This document shows positions 24,144 through 33,092 of a stretch of DNA of 64,000 nucleotides, piece by piece. The translations under genes were made by a program, and so were the position numbers. How positions within the stretch are numbered: position 1 is the stretch's first letter; every line of letters begins with the position of its first letter. The DNA is taken from assembly GCA_001657395.1 (NCBI GenBank), contig LYSY01000001.1, positions 62,001-126,000 of the forward strand, in the 5' to 3' direction. The stretch is from Rhodospirillales bacterium BBD 1991-14. Its GTDB lineage: Bacteria > Pseudomonadota > Alphaproteobacteria > Kiloniellales > Kiloniellaceae. Under the pieces are notes generated by a model. The model worked only from the letters and a program-made list of their open reading frames with translations, searched no databases and had not been told where the DNA came from.

Positions 24144-24878
24144 TCAGTGGCTTTCGCCCTTGAAGACGCGGTTCTTCGAGTTTGTCACGTGGCGCCTCAT
24201 TTCGCGGCGGGCCTTAGTGGGATTCCCTTCGATGACTGCACTCAACACAGATTGGTGCTCGTTGATCAAAGTCTTGCGCCGACGCTCCAGCGGTGTCGCG
24301 GTCAGTTGCCGCGAAATGTCTATGGCCATGTGCACCCGGCTCTTTATCGACTGAAATGCATTGACGAAGAAGGCGTTGTGGGTGGCCTCGGCAATTGCCA
24401 GATGGAACTGGAAATCGTCGCTGATACCGCCCAGCCTGTTGCCGCTGAGTGCTGAGCAGAAGGCCTCGAAGGCCGAGCGCATCGCGGAGACATCGTCATC
24501 ATTGCGATTGAGTGCGGCGAAGTATGCGCACTCACCCTCAAGGGAGATCCGGAAGTCATAGCAGGCTTCAATCTCCGCCATGCTCGCGACATCTTCGGTC
24601 ATTTGTGTAGTCGCAGCGGTGCGGCGCAACACGTAGCTGCCCGATCCCTTGCGTGATTCGATAATCCCTTGCGCGCGCAGGCGGGCCAAGACTTCGCGAA
24701 CAATCGGTCTGGAGGCGCCGTAGTTCTCGCAAAGCTCCCATTCCGACGGAAGTCGGGCGCCGACCGGAAATCCGCCATCCTCGACCCCTGCAAGGATCGC
24801 CTCATACACGGTTTCGGTCAAAGTGCTGGTTTTCGGCATTCGTCGGGTCCGTGTGACTGTTTCCGGGGCGGGCAGCAA
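24144..24878 (-). CDS. GntR-family (FadR/FCD) transcription regulator
   Basis: A 244-residue regulator with an N-terminal winged helix (LPSEWELCENYGASRPIVREVLARL, IIESRKGSGSYV) and a C-terminal FCD ligand-binding domain. The metal or ligand residues of the FCD family are visible in DFQFHLAIAEATHN, INEHQSVL and MRRHVTNS. It is divergent from the TAXI-TRAP transport and 2-hydroxyacid genes and most likely represses them until their substrate is present. The start could instead be the Met at 24839 (MPKTSTL), which gives a more typical N-terminus. Confidence 0.9.
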   Translation of the reverse strand: MLPAPETVTRTRRMPKTSTLTETVYEAILAGVEDGGFPVGARLPSEWELCENYGASRPIVREVLARLRAQGIIESRKGSGSYVLRRTAATTQMTEDVASMAEIEACYDFRISLEGECAYFAALNRNDDDVSAMRSAFEAFCSALSGNRLGGISDDFQFHLAIAEATHNAFFVNAFQSIKSRVHMAIDISRQLTATPLERRRKTLINEHQSVLSAVIEGNPTKARREMRRHVTNSKNRVFKGESH

Positions 24879-25000
24879 TCCCTCCAGGTTACGCCGGTTT
24901 TTCGAAATGGCACCATGGAAGATAAATCTGTATGACAGATTATCCGGTATATGTCAAAGTGCTTAATGATAATTATCGTATAATAGCTTGAAAAAATTAT

Positions 25001-25015
25001 ATGATCATTGATCAT
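25001..25015. promoter_or_regulatory. Perfect palindrome, candidate GntR operator
   Basis: ATGATCA-T-TGATCAT is a perfect 7-1-7 palindrome in the AT-rich part of the divergent region. It lies between the GntR gene and the TRAP genes, the usual place for a FadR-type autoregulatory operator. Confidence 0.55.
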
Positions 25016-25072
25016 GGCAGAGTCGCTCTTCTAATCTGTAACTCAGAAAGATTTTACCAAGCCCGTTTTTGA

Positions 25073-25101
25073 TTGACAGCTTTACCCTTCCTGCCTAGCG
25101 T
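25073..25101 (+). promoter_or_regulatory. Candidate sigma-70-type promoter of the TRAP operon
   Basis: TTGACA at 25073-25078, then 17 bases, then TAGCGT as a weak -10. It is 58 bases downstream of the palindrome. The -35 is perfect, the -10 poor. Confidence 0.35.
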
Positions 25102-25362
25102 CCGGCATTGGGTTAGGGCGGCGTCAGTCCGTTGTGATGAGGGTTCCCGCGATCAGGCGTTTGCTTTGATGAGGCGGCCCGAGATGCGGCGCGCCAACAA
25201 GCCCCGACAACAAGAGCGTCACCGAGGATTGGAGACCTCAGGCCGCCCAGGTCGCGATGGCGAAAGCCGACGCGTTCCGGGCCAATCCATTGATCGCCAG
25301 TCGTGGCGAGAAGCCGGTCTGCCAAACGAAAACAAACAAGCGCAGACAACAGGGAGGAAAAC

Positions 25363-26316
25363 ATGTCCACAGTATCAGGCAATCTCAGAACAACGATCGT
25401 GGCCGCCGCCATGGTGGCGGCCGGCTCATTCGCGGCGCAGGCCGAGGAGTTCGTTCTCTCTTCGGGTTCTCAGGGCGGCTCATGGTATCCGCTTGCGGGT
25501 GCCATCAAGGCCATCGCGGAACAGATGGACCCTGATCTGTCGATCACCGTCACGCCTGGGGCAGGTGTTGCAAATGTCGTGGGCGTTTCGGTGGGCAAGT
25601 TCCCTATCGCCTTCGCCAATACGATCTCTACGGTGGATGCGCTCGCTGGCCGGCCACCCTTTCGAGAGAAAGCCGAGAATGTTTGCAATCTCGGAACGCT
25701 CTATCCGCAGTGGTTCCAGATTGTCGCCCGCGACGATGCCGATGTGAAATCGATTGCCGACTTCAAGGGCAAGCGCCTGACAACTCAGCAGAACGGCAAC
25801 ACGGGCGAGTTTCTGACCCGCAGTCTCTTGGATGCGGTCGGCCTCAGCTATGATGACATGGCCGACGTCTCTCATGTGTCCTACTCGGATTCGGTCAATC
25901 AGATGAAGGACGGGCACGCGGACATTTTCACCCTTGGAACCGCCTTGCCGGCCGGTGCGGTGATGGATGTGGCAACCAGCCGCGACATCGAGATGGTGCC
26001 GATCACGGACGAGATCTTCCAGCACTTCAAGGCGCAGAACGCGGCCTTCATTCGTCGCAAGATACCGGCCGATAGCTACCCGAATCTCAGCCAGGAGGCT
26101 GACGCCATCACCTACGGCACCCATATGATTGCCGCCTGCGACTACAGTGGTGACGTGGTGAAGACGATCCTGACGGCCGTTGCCGACAATCTGGAATCTC
26201 TGTCTGCGGTCAACAAGAGCATGGCGACGCTGACACTGGAAGATATGTCGGCCGATATCGGCGTACCGTTGCACCCTGCAGCGACCGCATTTTACAAAGA
26301 ACGCGGCGTCAACTAG
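25363..26316 (+). CDS. TAXI-family TRAP transporter solute-binding protein
   Basis: A 317-residue periplasmic binding protein of the TAXI class. The signal peptide is about 1-28 (GSFAAQAEE) and the N-terminal FVLSSGSQGGSWYPLAGAI is the typical TAXI start (GxxxGxYY-like, here GGSWYP). It delivers substrate to the fused TRAP permease encoded downstream. The start follows GGGAGGAAAAC; the open frame extends to 25303 without support. TAXI ligands are poorly known (glutamate, 2-oxoacids), and the neighbouring dehydrogenases point to a hydroxy- or sugar-acid. Confidence 0.92.
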   Translation: MSTVSGNLRTTIVAAAMVAAGSFAAQAEEFVLSSGSQGGSWYPLAGAIKAIAEQMDPDLSITVTPGAGVANVVGVSVGKFPIAFANTISTVDALAGRPPFREKAENVCNLGTLYPQWFQIVARDDADVKSIADFKGKRLTTQQNGNTGEFLTRSLLDAVGLSYDDMADVSHVSYSDSVNQMKDGHADIFTLGTALPAGAVMDVATSRDIEMVPITDEIFQHFKAQNAAFIRRKIPADSYPNLSQEADAITYGTHMIAACDYSGDVVKTILTAVADNLESLSAVNKSMATLTLEDMSADIGVPLHPAATAFYKERGVN

Positions 26317-26328
26317 CAGCCGGCTTGA

Positions 26329-26372
26329 GTGCTGGCCGCGGTTGAGCCGAGGCTCGTAAACGCGGCCGGCAC
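26329..26372 (+). promoter_or_regulatory. Intercistronic hairpin between binding protein and permease
   Basis: GTGCTGGCCGCG at 26329-26340 pairs with CGCGGCCGGCAC at 26361-26372 (one T-G wobble), with an inner GAGCC/GGCTC stem. It sits 13 bases after the binding-protein stop. Such hairpins stabilise or partly terminate the upstream message, giving more binding protein than permease. Confidence 0.6.
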
Positions 26373-26454
26373 CCGAGTTCTGCGCGATTACAGTCCACGC
26401 ATGTTAAGGGCTGCGGGCCGCCCACCTCGGCATGGCCAGCCCCTGTGAGCGAAG

Positions 26455-28311
26455 ATGAACCTCAATTGGGCCAAAGCCGCTCGACTGGCAACCAAGGCGC
26501 TGCTGCTGACCCTTGCAGTCAGTCATCTCTACTTCGCCTTGGCTGGGTACCCCGGCCCGTACTACCTCCGGGGCTATCATGTCGGCATCGGGCTCGGCCT
26601 CATCTATCTCACTGTGAACTGGCATGGCCGGCCCGTTGAACGGCCTTCAATCCTGAACATCTGCTTGGCGTTGGCGGTGTGTTTCGCCGCCCTCTATCCG
26701 GCCATCAACATCGACTACGTCCAGCAGCGCTTTATGTATGTCGATGACCTGACTCCCTGGGATCTTGTGGTCGGTACGGCACTGGTCGTGCTGGTTCTCG
26801 AAGGGACGAGACGGACCCTGGGGCTGGCACTGCCCTTAACGGCCGTCGGCTTTATCGTCTTTGCGCTGGTAGCGACGAAGACCACCTATCCGCTGCTCAT
26901 CGAGCAGTTGTTTCTGACGACAGACGGTATCTTCGGGATTCCCGTCGCGGTCTCCGCGACTTTCATGGTGCTCTTCATCATCTTCGGCGCCATGGTCGAA
27001 CGCATGGGCATCGGCAAGCTGTTCATGGACTTTGCCATCGCCCTGACGGGGCGCCAGGCCGGCGGCCCGGCCAAGGTGTCATGCATCACCAGTGGATTGT
27101 TTGGTTCGGTCTCCGGTTCAGCCGTCGCCAATGTGATGACGACCGGCGCTTTCTCAATTCCCCTGATGAAGCGCATTGGTTTTCGGCCGTCCTTCGCCGC
27201 TTCGGTGGAAGCCGTCAGTTCCACCGGCGGCCAGATTATGCCCCCGGTCATGGGGGCCGCGGCCTTTGTGATGGCCGAGTACCTTGGTGTCAGCTATCTG
27301 ACCGTCGCGGCCCTCGCTCTGATGCCGGCCGTGCTCTACTACGTAGCGGTCTTCGCGGCGATTCATTTCGAAGCCAAGCGACTGGATATCGGATCCGTTC
27401 CGAAAGAGCAGCAAATCCCGATTGGCAAAGTCCTGATCGACAGCGGCCACATGTTTGTGCCCCTGGCCCTCATCGTCGGTGTCCTGCTCATGGGGTATTC
27501 GGCACCGTTCGCGGCTTTGTGCGGCATCGCATCGGTGCTCCCGACAGCCTTTCTGCGCAAGACGACGCGGCACTACGTGACTCTGGAGAACACGCTGGCG
27601 GCATTGGAGGGGGGAGCCCGCAATGCACTGCCGATTGCGGCCGCCACGGCCTGCGCGGGGATTGTGGTTGGCGTGATCAATGTGTCGGGCATCGGGCTTA
27701 CCTTCTCGAACTTCGTCATTTCCGCCGCGAACGACACCTTGCTCATTGCACTGCTGCTCAGCATGGTGGCGGGGATCATCCTGGGGATGGGTATGCCCAC
27801 CACGCCGGCCTACATCGTGCAGGTCGCCCTGATGGTGCCCGCGCTGGTCAGCCTCGGGGTCCAGGTTGAAGCCGCACACCTCTTCGTATTTTACTTCGCT
27901 ATCCTCTCTGCCATCACGCCACCGGTGGCCATGGCCGTCTACGCAGCCAACGCTCTTGCCGGCGGAAAGGTCTGGGAGTCGAGCATCAAGGCGGTGAAGC
28001 TTGGTGTCACGGGCTTCATCATCCCGTTCCTCTTCGTATATGAACCGGCCATCCTGCTCCAAGGAGAGCCACACTACGTTGCCCTCGTCGTGGCGCAGGC
28101 CGCTTTTGGCGTCGTCATTCTGGCAGCGGCGCTCCACGGCTACCTCCTCGCGCCTCTGAAACAGTGGCACAAGGGCGTTCTGCTCCTTGCAACGATCGGG
28201 CTGATCTATCCCGACTGGCGGGCGTCGGTTCCAGCGCTTGCTGCCGTGCTTCTCGTTGTTCTGCTGCAGCGTATGACCGCGCCGGCCTCAGAAGGGGCCG
28301 GACCGGGATGA
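26455..28311 (+). CDS. TRAP transporter fused permease, 4TM/12TM (DctQM) type
   Basis: A 618-residue inner-membrane protein with many hydrophobic segments, combining the small (DctQ-like) and large (DctM-like) TRAP subunits in one chain as usual for TAXI systems. Family segments include VEAVSSTGGQIMPPVMGAAAF (in the sequence near residue 250) and GMGMPTTPAYIVQVALMVPAL. It imports the substrate captured by the TAXI protein, driven by sodium or protons. The catabolic genes follow on the same strand. Confidence 0.94.
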   Translation: MNLNWAKAARLATKALLLTLAVSHLYFALAGYPGPYYLRGYHVGIGLGLIYLTVNWHGRPVERPSILNICLALAVCFAALYPAINIDYVQQRFMYVDDLTPWDLVVGTALVVLVLEGTRRTLGLALPLTAVGFIVFALVATKTTYPLLIEQLFLTTDGIFGIPVAVSATFMVLFIIFGAMVERMGIGKLFMDFAIALTGRQAGGPAKVSCITSGLFGSVSGSAVANVMTTGAFSIPLMKRIGFRPSFAASVEAVSSTGGQIMPPVMGAAAFVMAEYLGVSYLTVAALALMPAVLYYVAVFAAIHFEAKRLDIGSVPKEQQIPIGKVLIDSGHMFVPLALIVGVLLMGYSAPFAALCGIASVLPTAFLRKTTRHYVTLENTLAALEGGARNALPIAAATACAGIVVGVINVSGIGLTFSNFVISAANDTLLIALLLSMVAGIILGMGMPTTPAYIVQVALMVPALVSLGVQVEAAHLFVFYFAILSAITPPVAMAVYAANALAGGKVWESSIKAVKLGVTGFIIPFLFVYEPAILLQGEPHYVALVVAQAAFGVVILAAALHGYLLAPLKQWHKGVLLLATIGLIYPDWRASVPALAAVLLVVLLQRMTAPASEGAGPG

Positions 28312-28414
28312 CTGCGCAGAGGTTGCCCGATGTACGGATTTCAGGACCGGAGAGAGCGAACTCCTCAACCCTGCCGGGTTCCACCCGCTCGGCGTTTAGC
28401 TCTATGGAAAGTTG

Positions 28415-29416
28415 ATGCGTAAAGTTCTGTTTGCTGGAGATATCCACCCGGACGGCCATCGCCTTTTTGACAGCCGTTCAGAGTTCGAGCGGGTTCTGTT
28501 CACAGACCCCAAGCCTTCGGATCTTCTCGCGGTGATCCCGGAGGTTGAGGCTATCGTGCTCCGGAAGCTGCATCTTGGAACCGAAACTCTCGCCAAGGCG
28601 GAGCGGCTCAGGATGGTGTCTCGTCATGGTGTCGGCTATGACAACATCGACGTCGACCACCTGACGCGCTGTGGCATTCCACTGCTGACGGTCGGCGGCG
28701 CCAATGCGGCTTCGGTCGCCGAACACGCCATGATGATGATTCTGGCCGCTGCGCGGCGCCTGCCGGCATGTATGGAATTGGTGCGAACGGCCGAGGACGG
28801 CGCCGGCCGGGAAGGGTTCCTGGCGGCGCGCGATGACGTCGGCACGGTGGAACTGGCGAACAGATCCATACTGGTCGTTGGTTTTGGGCGTGTCGGGCAG
28901 AGGCTGGCGAAGCTCGCCAGCGCATTCGACATGGATGTCGTTGTCGCTGATCCCTTCGTGGAGCCGCGCCTGCCGGAGTCGCTCGGGTTTCGGCACGTGG
29001 GCAGCTTCGAGGAGGCCATAGAGGCCGTCGACTGTATCGTCCTATGCCTTCCGGCAAAGGCGGATGATCCACCGTTGTTTGGTGTCAGCCAGTTTGCGCG
29101 AATGAAGAGGGGCGCGCTCTTCGTCAATGTCGCGCGTGGCAGCCTGGTCGACGAGAACGCTTTGGCCGACGCGCTTGAGCAGGGGCACCTGCTGGGCGGC
29201 GGGACGGACGTTTGGCACAGACTTCCGCCGGGACCGGATCATCGGCTCATGTCCTTGCCAAACATGATCGTGACGCCCCACTGCGCGGCCCACACCGATG
29301 CCTGTCTGAGTCGTATGGCCATGATCTCGGTGCAGAACGTCTTCGATTTCTTCGACGGCAAGCTGAAGCGCGAGCTCTGCGTGAATCCGGATGCCATCAA
29401 CGCATTGGGACTATGA
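28415..29416 (+). CDS. D-isomer-specific 2-hydroxyacid dehydrogenase-like protein
   Basis: A 333-residue protein of the D-2-hydroxyacid/phosphoglycerate dehydrogenase family. The NAD-binding motif is VVGFGRVGQRLA, the substrate-binding Arg is in NVARGSLVDE, and the catalytic His is in TPHCAAHT. The Glu usually found in the DVFxxEP segment is missing: here it reads DVWHRLPPG, so the Arg-Glu-His relay is incomplete. It may still reduce 2-oxoacids with lower efficiency or a shifted pH optimum. It follows the TRAP permease by about 100 bases and probably acts on the imported acid. The ATG at 28415 is preferred over the TTG just before it. Confidence 0.87.
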   Translation: MRKVLFAGDIHPDGHRLFDSRSEFERVLFTDPKPSDLLAVIPEVEAIVLRKLHLGTETLAKAERLRMVSRHGVGYDNIDVDHLTRCGIPLLTVGGANAASVAEHAMMMILAAARRLPACMELVRTAEDGAGREGFLAARDDVGTVELANRSILVVGFGRVGQRLAKLASAFDMDVVVADPFVEPRLPESLGFRHVGSFEEAIEAVDCIVLCLPAKADDPPLFGVSQFARMKRGALFVNVARGSLVDENALADALEQGHLLGGGTDVWHRLPPGPDHRLMSLPNMIVTPHCAAHTDACLSRMAMISVQNVFDFFDGKLKRELCVNPDAINALGL

Positions 29417-29449
29417 GAAACAAGAATACAAGCAAAACTGGGGACTGAC

Positions 29450-30514
29450 GTGAGACTGACTGCGGAGCAAATCGGAAGGGCCATCCAGCGGATTCTGCGC
29501 GCGGCCGGGGCAACAGAAACCGAGTCGGAGCGCGTTGGCTTCCGCCTGGCAAACGCAAACCTGGTGGGTCATGACTCTCATGGCCTGATCCGGGTCTGCC
29601 AGTACGCCGACCAGCTGCGCGACGGGACCATCCGGTCCGGGGCAGAGCTTAAGCTCGTCGCGCAGTTCGGAGCCGTTGCCGTTTACGACGCGAACCTGGG
29701 GTTCGGTCAGCTTGCCGCGGAGACGACGACCGAGGAGGGCATCAGCAGAGCCCGGGAATTCGGCGTTTCTGTCATTGGTCTGCGCAATGTGTCCCATGTC
29801 GGTCGTGTGGGAGACTGGGCCGAGCTGGCAGCCGATGAAGGGGTCATTTCATTCCATTTCGTCAATTCCCCGGCGAAACCTGGCGTCTCGCCTTTTGGCG
29901 GTATCGAAAGAAGAATGGCGACGAACCCGATTTGCGCCGGCTATCCGGTCGACGGGAGCGCCCCCTTGATTGTCGACATGACGACCTCATCCGTTGCGGA
30001 AGGAAAGCTGCGGGTGGCGAGCGCTGCCGGGAATTCGATACCCGAAGGCTGGATACTGGACAGGGAGGGCAATCCGACAACCGACCCAAATGACTACTAC
30101 AACGGCGGTGCGTTGCTCACCATGGGCGCTCACAAGGGATACGGCCTCAGCCTGGTGGTCGACCTCCTGGCCGGCGCATTCACAGGAGGAAAGACGGTAA
30201 GCCCCCATGAGACGGTCAACCGCAATAACATGCTCTCCATCTTTATGGACACCAAGGCCTGCAGCCTGCAGGACGATGCAAATGAAATCGCGTCGTCATA
30301 TCTGTCTTGGATCAAAGACTGTACGGCTCGTGATCCGACCGCGCCCGTCCTTGTACCGGGAGAACCCGAAGCGCGGGAAAAGAGGAGCAGATCGCAAGCG
30401 GGCGTTCCTGTACCAGACGGGGTCTGGCGCCAGGTTGTGGCAACCGCGGATGCTTTGGGCCTCTCGGAATCCGAGCTGCTGGATAGAACTCTTCTTTCCA
30501 CCGGCCATGGCTAA
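29450..30514 (+). CDS. Ldh-family (malate/L-lactate/sulfolactate-type) NAD(P)-dependent dehydrogenase
   Basis: A 354-residue member of the LDH2/YbiC/ComC family, which oxidises L-2-hydroxyacids. The conserved VGHDSHGLIR (catalytic His), GFGQLAAE, MATNPICAGYP and GALLTMGAHKGYGLSLVVDLL segments are all present. The start is GTG, preceded by GGGGAC. Together with the D-isomer-type enzyme upstream it could invert the stereocentre of a hydroxyacid through the 2-oxoacid. Substrate cannot be told from sequence. Confidence 0.9.
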   Translation: MRLTAEQIGRAIQRILRAAGATETESERVGFRLANANLVGHDSHGLIRVCQYADQLRDGTIRSGAELKLVAQFGAVAVYDANLGFGQLAAETTTEEGISRAREFGVSVIGLRNVSHVGRVGDWAELAADEGVISFHFVNSPAKPGVSPFGGIERRMATNPICAGYPVDGSAPLIVDMTTSSVAEGKLRVASAAGNSIPEGWILDREGNPTTDPNDYYNGGALLTMGAHKGYGLSLVVDLLAGAFTGGKTVSPHETVNRNNMLSIFMDTKACSLQDDANEIASSYLSWIKDCTARDPTAPVLVPGEPEAREKRSRSQAGVPVPDGVWRQVVATADALGLSESELLDRTLLSTGHG

Positions 30515-30787
30515 AGGCGCCCCAGTCATGTCCTGAACCATGAGAAGGCAGTCTTCAACCGCAACAGGATGGAGTTGATCGCCATAGAGCCGCACTCCTG
30601 TGGCAATGACAGCAGGAATCCCTGGGTTGCCTCTTCTCGTTTAGCCCGGGTGCGGCCACCAAGATCTTGCCCCTGCTCTTGAAGGACAGGGACCGTTCAA
30701 AAGAAGGCCCCGATCAGGCGGCCACTCCTTCGCCGGGTATGCACAGCAGCCAGGCTGGTCACAGAAGCACTACAGAAAGAGATCGAT

Positions 30788-31567
30788 ATGTCTGAACTCA
30801 GTCGTCAAATCGTTCGTTCGAATCCGTTGAAGTCGGGCCTCAGGGAAAGATCGTTACAGATTGGTCTTTGGAGCTCCCTGTGCAGCAATATGGTTGCTGA
30901 GATTCTATCCTATGTCGGCGCCGACTGGGTTCTGTTCGATATGGAACACGCGCCGGGCGATCTCCCTGTGCTCGTCACCCAGCTTCAGGCCATGAACGGC
31001 AGTGCTTCGACCCCCGTCGTCCGGCCGCCGTGGAACGAACCTGTCATCCTCAAGCAGATCCTGGATGCCGGCGCGCACAATTTCATCATTCCTTTTGTGC
31101 AGGACGCGGAGGAGGCGAGAAGGGCCGTCGCGTCCGTCCGCTACCCCCCTCAGGGCATCCGCGGTGTCGCAGCAGGTGCGCGGGGAAGCCACTACGGCTT
31201 CGAAAAGGACTACTGGCACAACATCAATGACCTGATCTCGGTCATCGTCCAGGTCGAGACAGCCGAGGCCGTCGGGAAACTGGACGAAATCTGCGAAGTG
31301 GACGGCGTCGACTGCGCGTTCATAGGACCCAACGACCTCGCGGCAAGCATGGGTCATCTGATGAATGCCGGATGCGACGAGGTTCAGGCCATGATGGCCG
31401 AGGTGCCGGGGATCTGTGCCAAACACGGCAAGGCGGCCGGGACCCTGGCTGTGAACTCATCCGATGCGAAGCGATACATTGAGATGGGGTATTCCTTTGT
31501 CGGCCTCGGATCCGATATTGGTCTGCTCAAGACGGCAGCACTCGGCGCGGTTGGTGACGTGAGATAG
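30788..31567 (+). CDS. HpcH/HpaI-family class II aldolase
   Basis: A 259-residue metal-dependent aldolase of the HpaI/GarL/YfaU group, which cleaves 2-oxo-4-hydroxy acids to pyruvate and an aldehyde. Visible motifs are DWVLFDMEHAPGD (general base His), the binding Arg in VVRPPW, metal Glu in VQVETAEA and Asp in FIGPNDLAASMG, and GIRGVAAGARGSHYG. As the last enzyme of the TRAP-linked set it would feed the carbon into central metabolism. It lies 273 bases after the Ldh gene, and that gap shows no feature. Confidence 0.92.
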   Translation: MSELSRQIVRSNPLKSGLRERSLQIGLWSSLCSNMVAEILSYVGADWVLFDMEHAPGDLPVLVTQLQAMNGSASTPVVRPPWNEPVILKQILDAGAHNFIIPFVQDAEEARRAVASVRYPPQGIRGVAAGARGSHYGFEKDYWHNINDLISVIVQVETAEAVGKLDEICEVDGVDCAFIGPNDLAASMGHLMNAGCDEVQAMMAEVPGICAKHGKAAGTLAVNSSDAKRYIEMGYSFVGLGSDIGLLKTAALGAVGDVR

Positions 31568-31772
31568 TGCCTGCTCCCGGCCGTCTTGCCAGATTGCATT
31601 TGCTCCGCGCCACCGAACACAAGGGAGCGGCGCCCGCAAGCAGTCGGGGCTTGCCAGGGGCTGCTGAAGCGCCGGAATCCCCGGCCTCGTCCGTTTAACC
31701 CTCAGTTACGCCAACCCTCGGCCTGCATGAGCGGGAGACACCGTCAGCCGGGGTGGCGACGGAGGGCGGAGC

Positions 31773-33092
31773 ATGGAGCTGAAAGACCGGCATCGGCTGG
31801 CGGACGATAGGAACGACGGCTCGGAAGAGCCTGAGATGCAACGGATTCTTGGGATCGAGGCATCCCGGGCGGCCAGGCGGCGCCCCAGGTGGGCACTGCT
31901 CGCTGTCTGCATCCTCGCCGCTGCTGTGGCGGGTGCCGCGGCCTGGCAACTCGTCTTGGCGCAGCCCGAGGTTCGTTACACCACGGTCGAGGCCAGGCGC
32001 GGCGACCTCAGGGTCACTGTCACGGCGACCGGCAACCTGGAAGCGGTCAACCAGGTGGAGGTCGGCAGCGAGCTTTCCGGCATCGTCGCGGCGGTCGATG
32101 CGGACTTCAATGACAGGGTCGTGGCAGGCCAAGTCCTGGCCACCCTGGACAGCGACACACTGGAGGCCGAGGTCATGCGGTCCCGCGCGGCCCTTGAGGC
32201 GGCTCGGGCCGGAGTGCTGCAGTCTGAAGCCACCGTGACGGAAACGCAAAGAGCCCTTGCGCGCACCCGCGCACTGGTTGCCGAGACCTGGAGGTCGGAG
32301 ACCGATCTCGACAGCGCGCAGGCTGCCTATGACCGCGCCGTGGCCTCTCTCGCGCTGGCCAAAGCGGAAGTGTCCGAAGCCGAGGCGCAGCTCCAGAGCG
32401 ATGCCACCAGGCTGTCCAAAGCGGCAATCCGCGCACCCATGGACGGCATTGTGCTTGAACGGAAGGTCGAGCCGGGTCAGACCGTTGCCGCCACGCTGGA
32501 GAGTCCGCACCTTTTTACGCTGGCGGAAGACCTGACGCGTATGGAGCTTCAGGTCGACGTCGATGAGGCCGATATCGGCCAGGTCGCGGTCGGGCAGACC
32601 GCGGTTTTCACGGTCGACGCCTATCCGCTGCGTCCCTTCACTGCAACGATTACCGACGTTCGCTTTGCGGCGCAAACGGTGGATGCCGTCGTGACCTACG
32701 AGGCCTTGCTTGCGGTCGACAATGCCGATCTGTCGCTAAGGCCCGGCATGACTGCGACCGCTGAGATCACCGTAAAGACGGTTACGGACGCCTTGCTTGT
32801 CCCAAACTCTGCTTTCCGTTTCCTGCCCTCGGCGAGCGACCTGAAGGAGGACAGTAGCGCAGTTTGGGAGAGGCTGGTTGCCTGGGGAAGGGGACCTGAC
32901 GACAGTCCGCGGGCGCTGCCCGATTTGCCGGCGGAACCCGATCAGCGGGTCCTTTGGGTTTTGCACGGTGGCCGGCCGACCGCCCTGGCTGTCACCACAG
33001 GGCCGAGCGATGGTGTCCTGACCGCTATCGTGGCGGGCGGACTGGAAACCGGTGCGGCGCTCATCATAGGCGGCGGGAGCAGCGGCCGGTGA
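31773..33092 (+). CDS. MacA/HlyD-like periplasmic adaptor of an ABC efflux system
   Basis: A 439-residue membrane-fusion protein. One N-terminal membrane segment (LLAVCILAAAVAGAAAW) lies after a basic cytoplasmic stretch. Lipoyl half-motifs (VGSELSGIVAAVDADFNDRV, and IRAPMDGIVLERKVEPGQTV) flank an alpha-hairpin at about 125-215. A beta-barrel and membrane-proximal domain follow. The ATG follows GGAGGGCGGAGC. Its stop overlaps the GTG of the ATPase gene, giving a coupled three-gene MacA-MacB-type unit (ATPase and permease on separate chains). Confidence 0.9.
   Translation: MELKDRHRLADDRNDGSEEPEMQRILGIEASRAARRRPRWALLAVCILAAAVAGAAAWQLVLAQPEVRYTTVEARRGDLRVTVTATGNLEAVNQVEVGSELSGIVAAVDADFNDRVVAGQVLATLDSDTLEAEVMRSRAALEAARAGVLQSEATVTETQRALARTRALVAETWRSETDLDSAQAAYDRAVASLALAKAEVSEAEAQLQSDATRLSKAAIRAPMDGIVLERKVEPGQTVAATLESPHLFTLAEDLTRMELQVDVDEADIGQVAVGQTAVFTVDAYPLRPFTATITDVRFAAQTVDAVVTYEALLAVDNADLSLRPGMTATAEITVKTVTDALLVPNSAFRFLPSASDLKEDSSAVWERLVAWGRGPDDSPRALPDLPAEPDQRVLWVLHGGRPTALAVTTGPSDGVLTAIVAGGLETGAALIIGGGSSGR

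Larger units (their letters stand above)
24879..25362. other. Divergent control region of the TRAP cluster
   Basis: A 484-base gap with no gene. It contains an AT-rich island (about 24920-25070), the perfect palindrome at 25001-25015 and a promoter-like element at 25073-25101. The remaining 260 bases form a long leader before the binding-protein gene. Confidence 0.55.
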
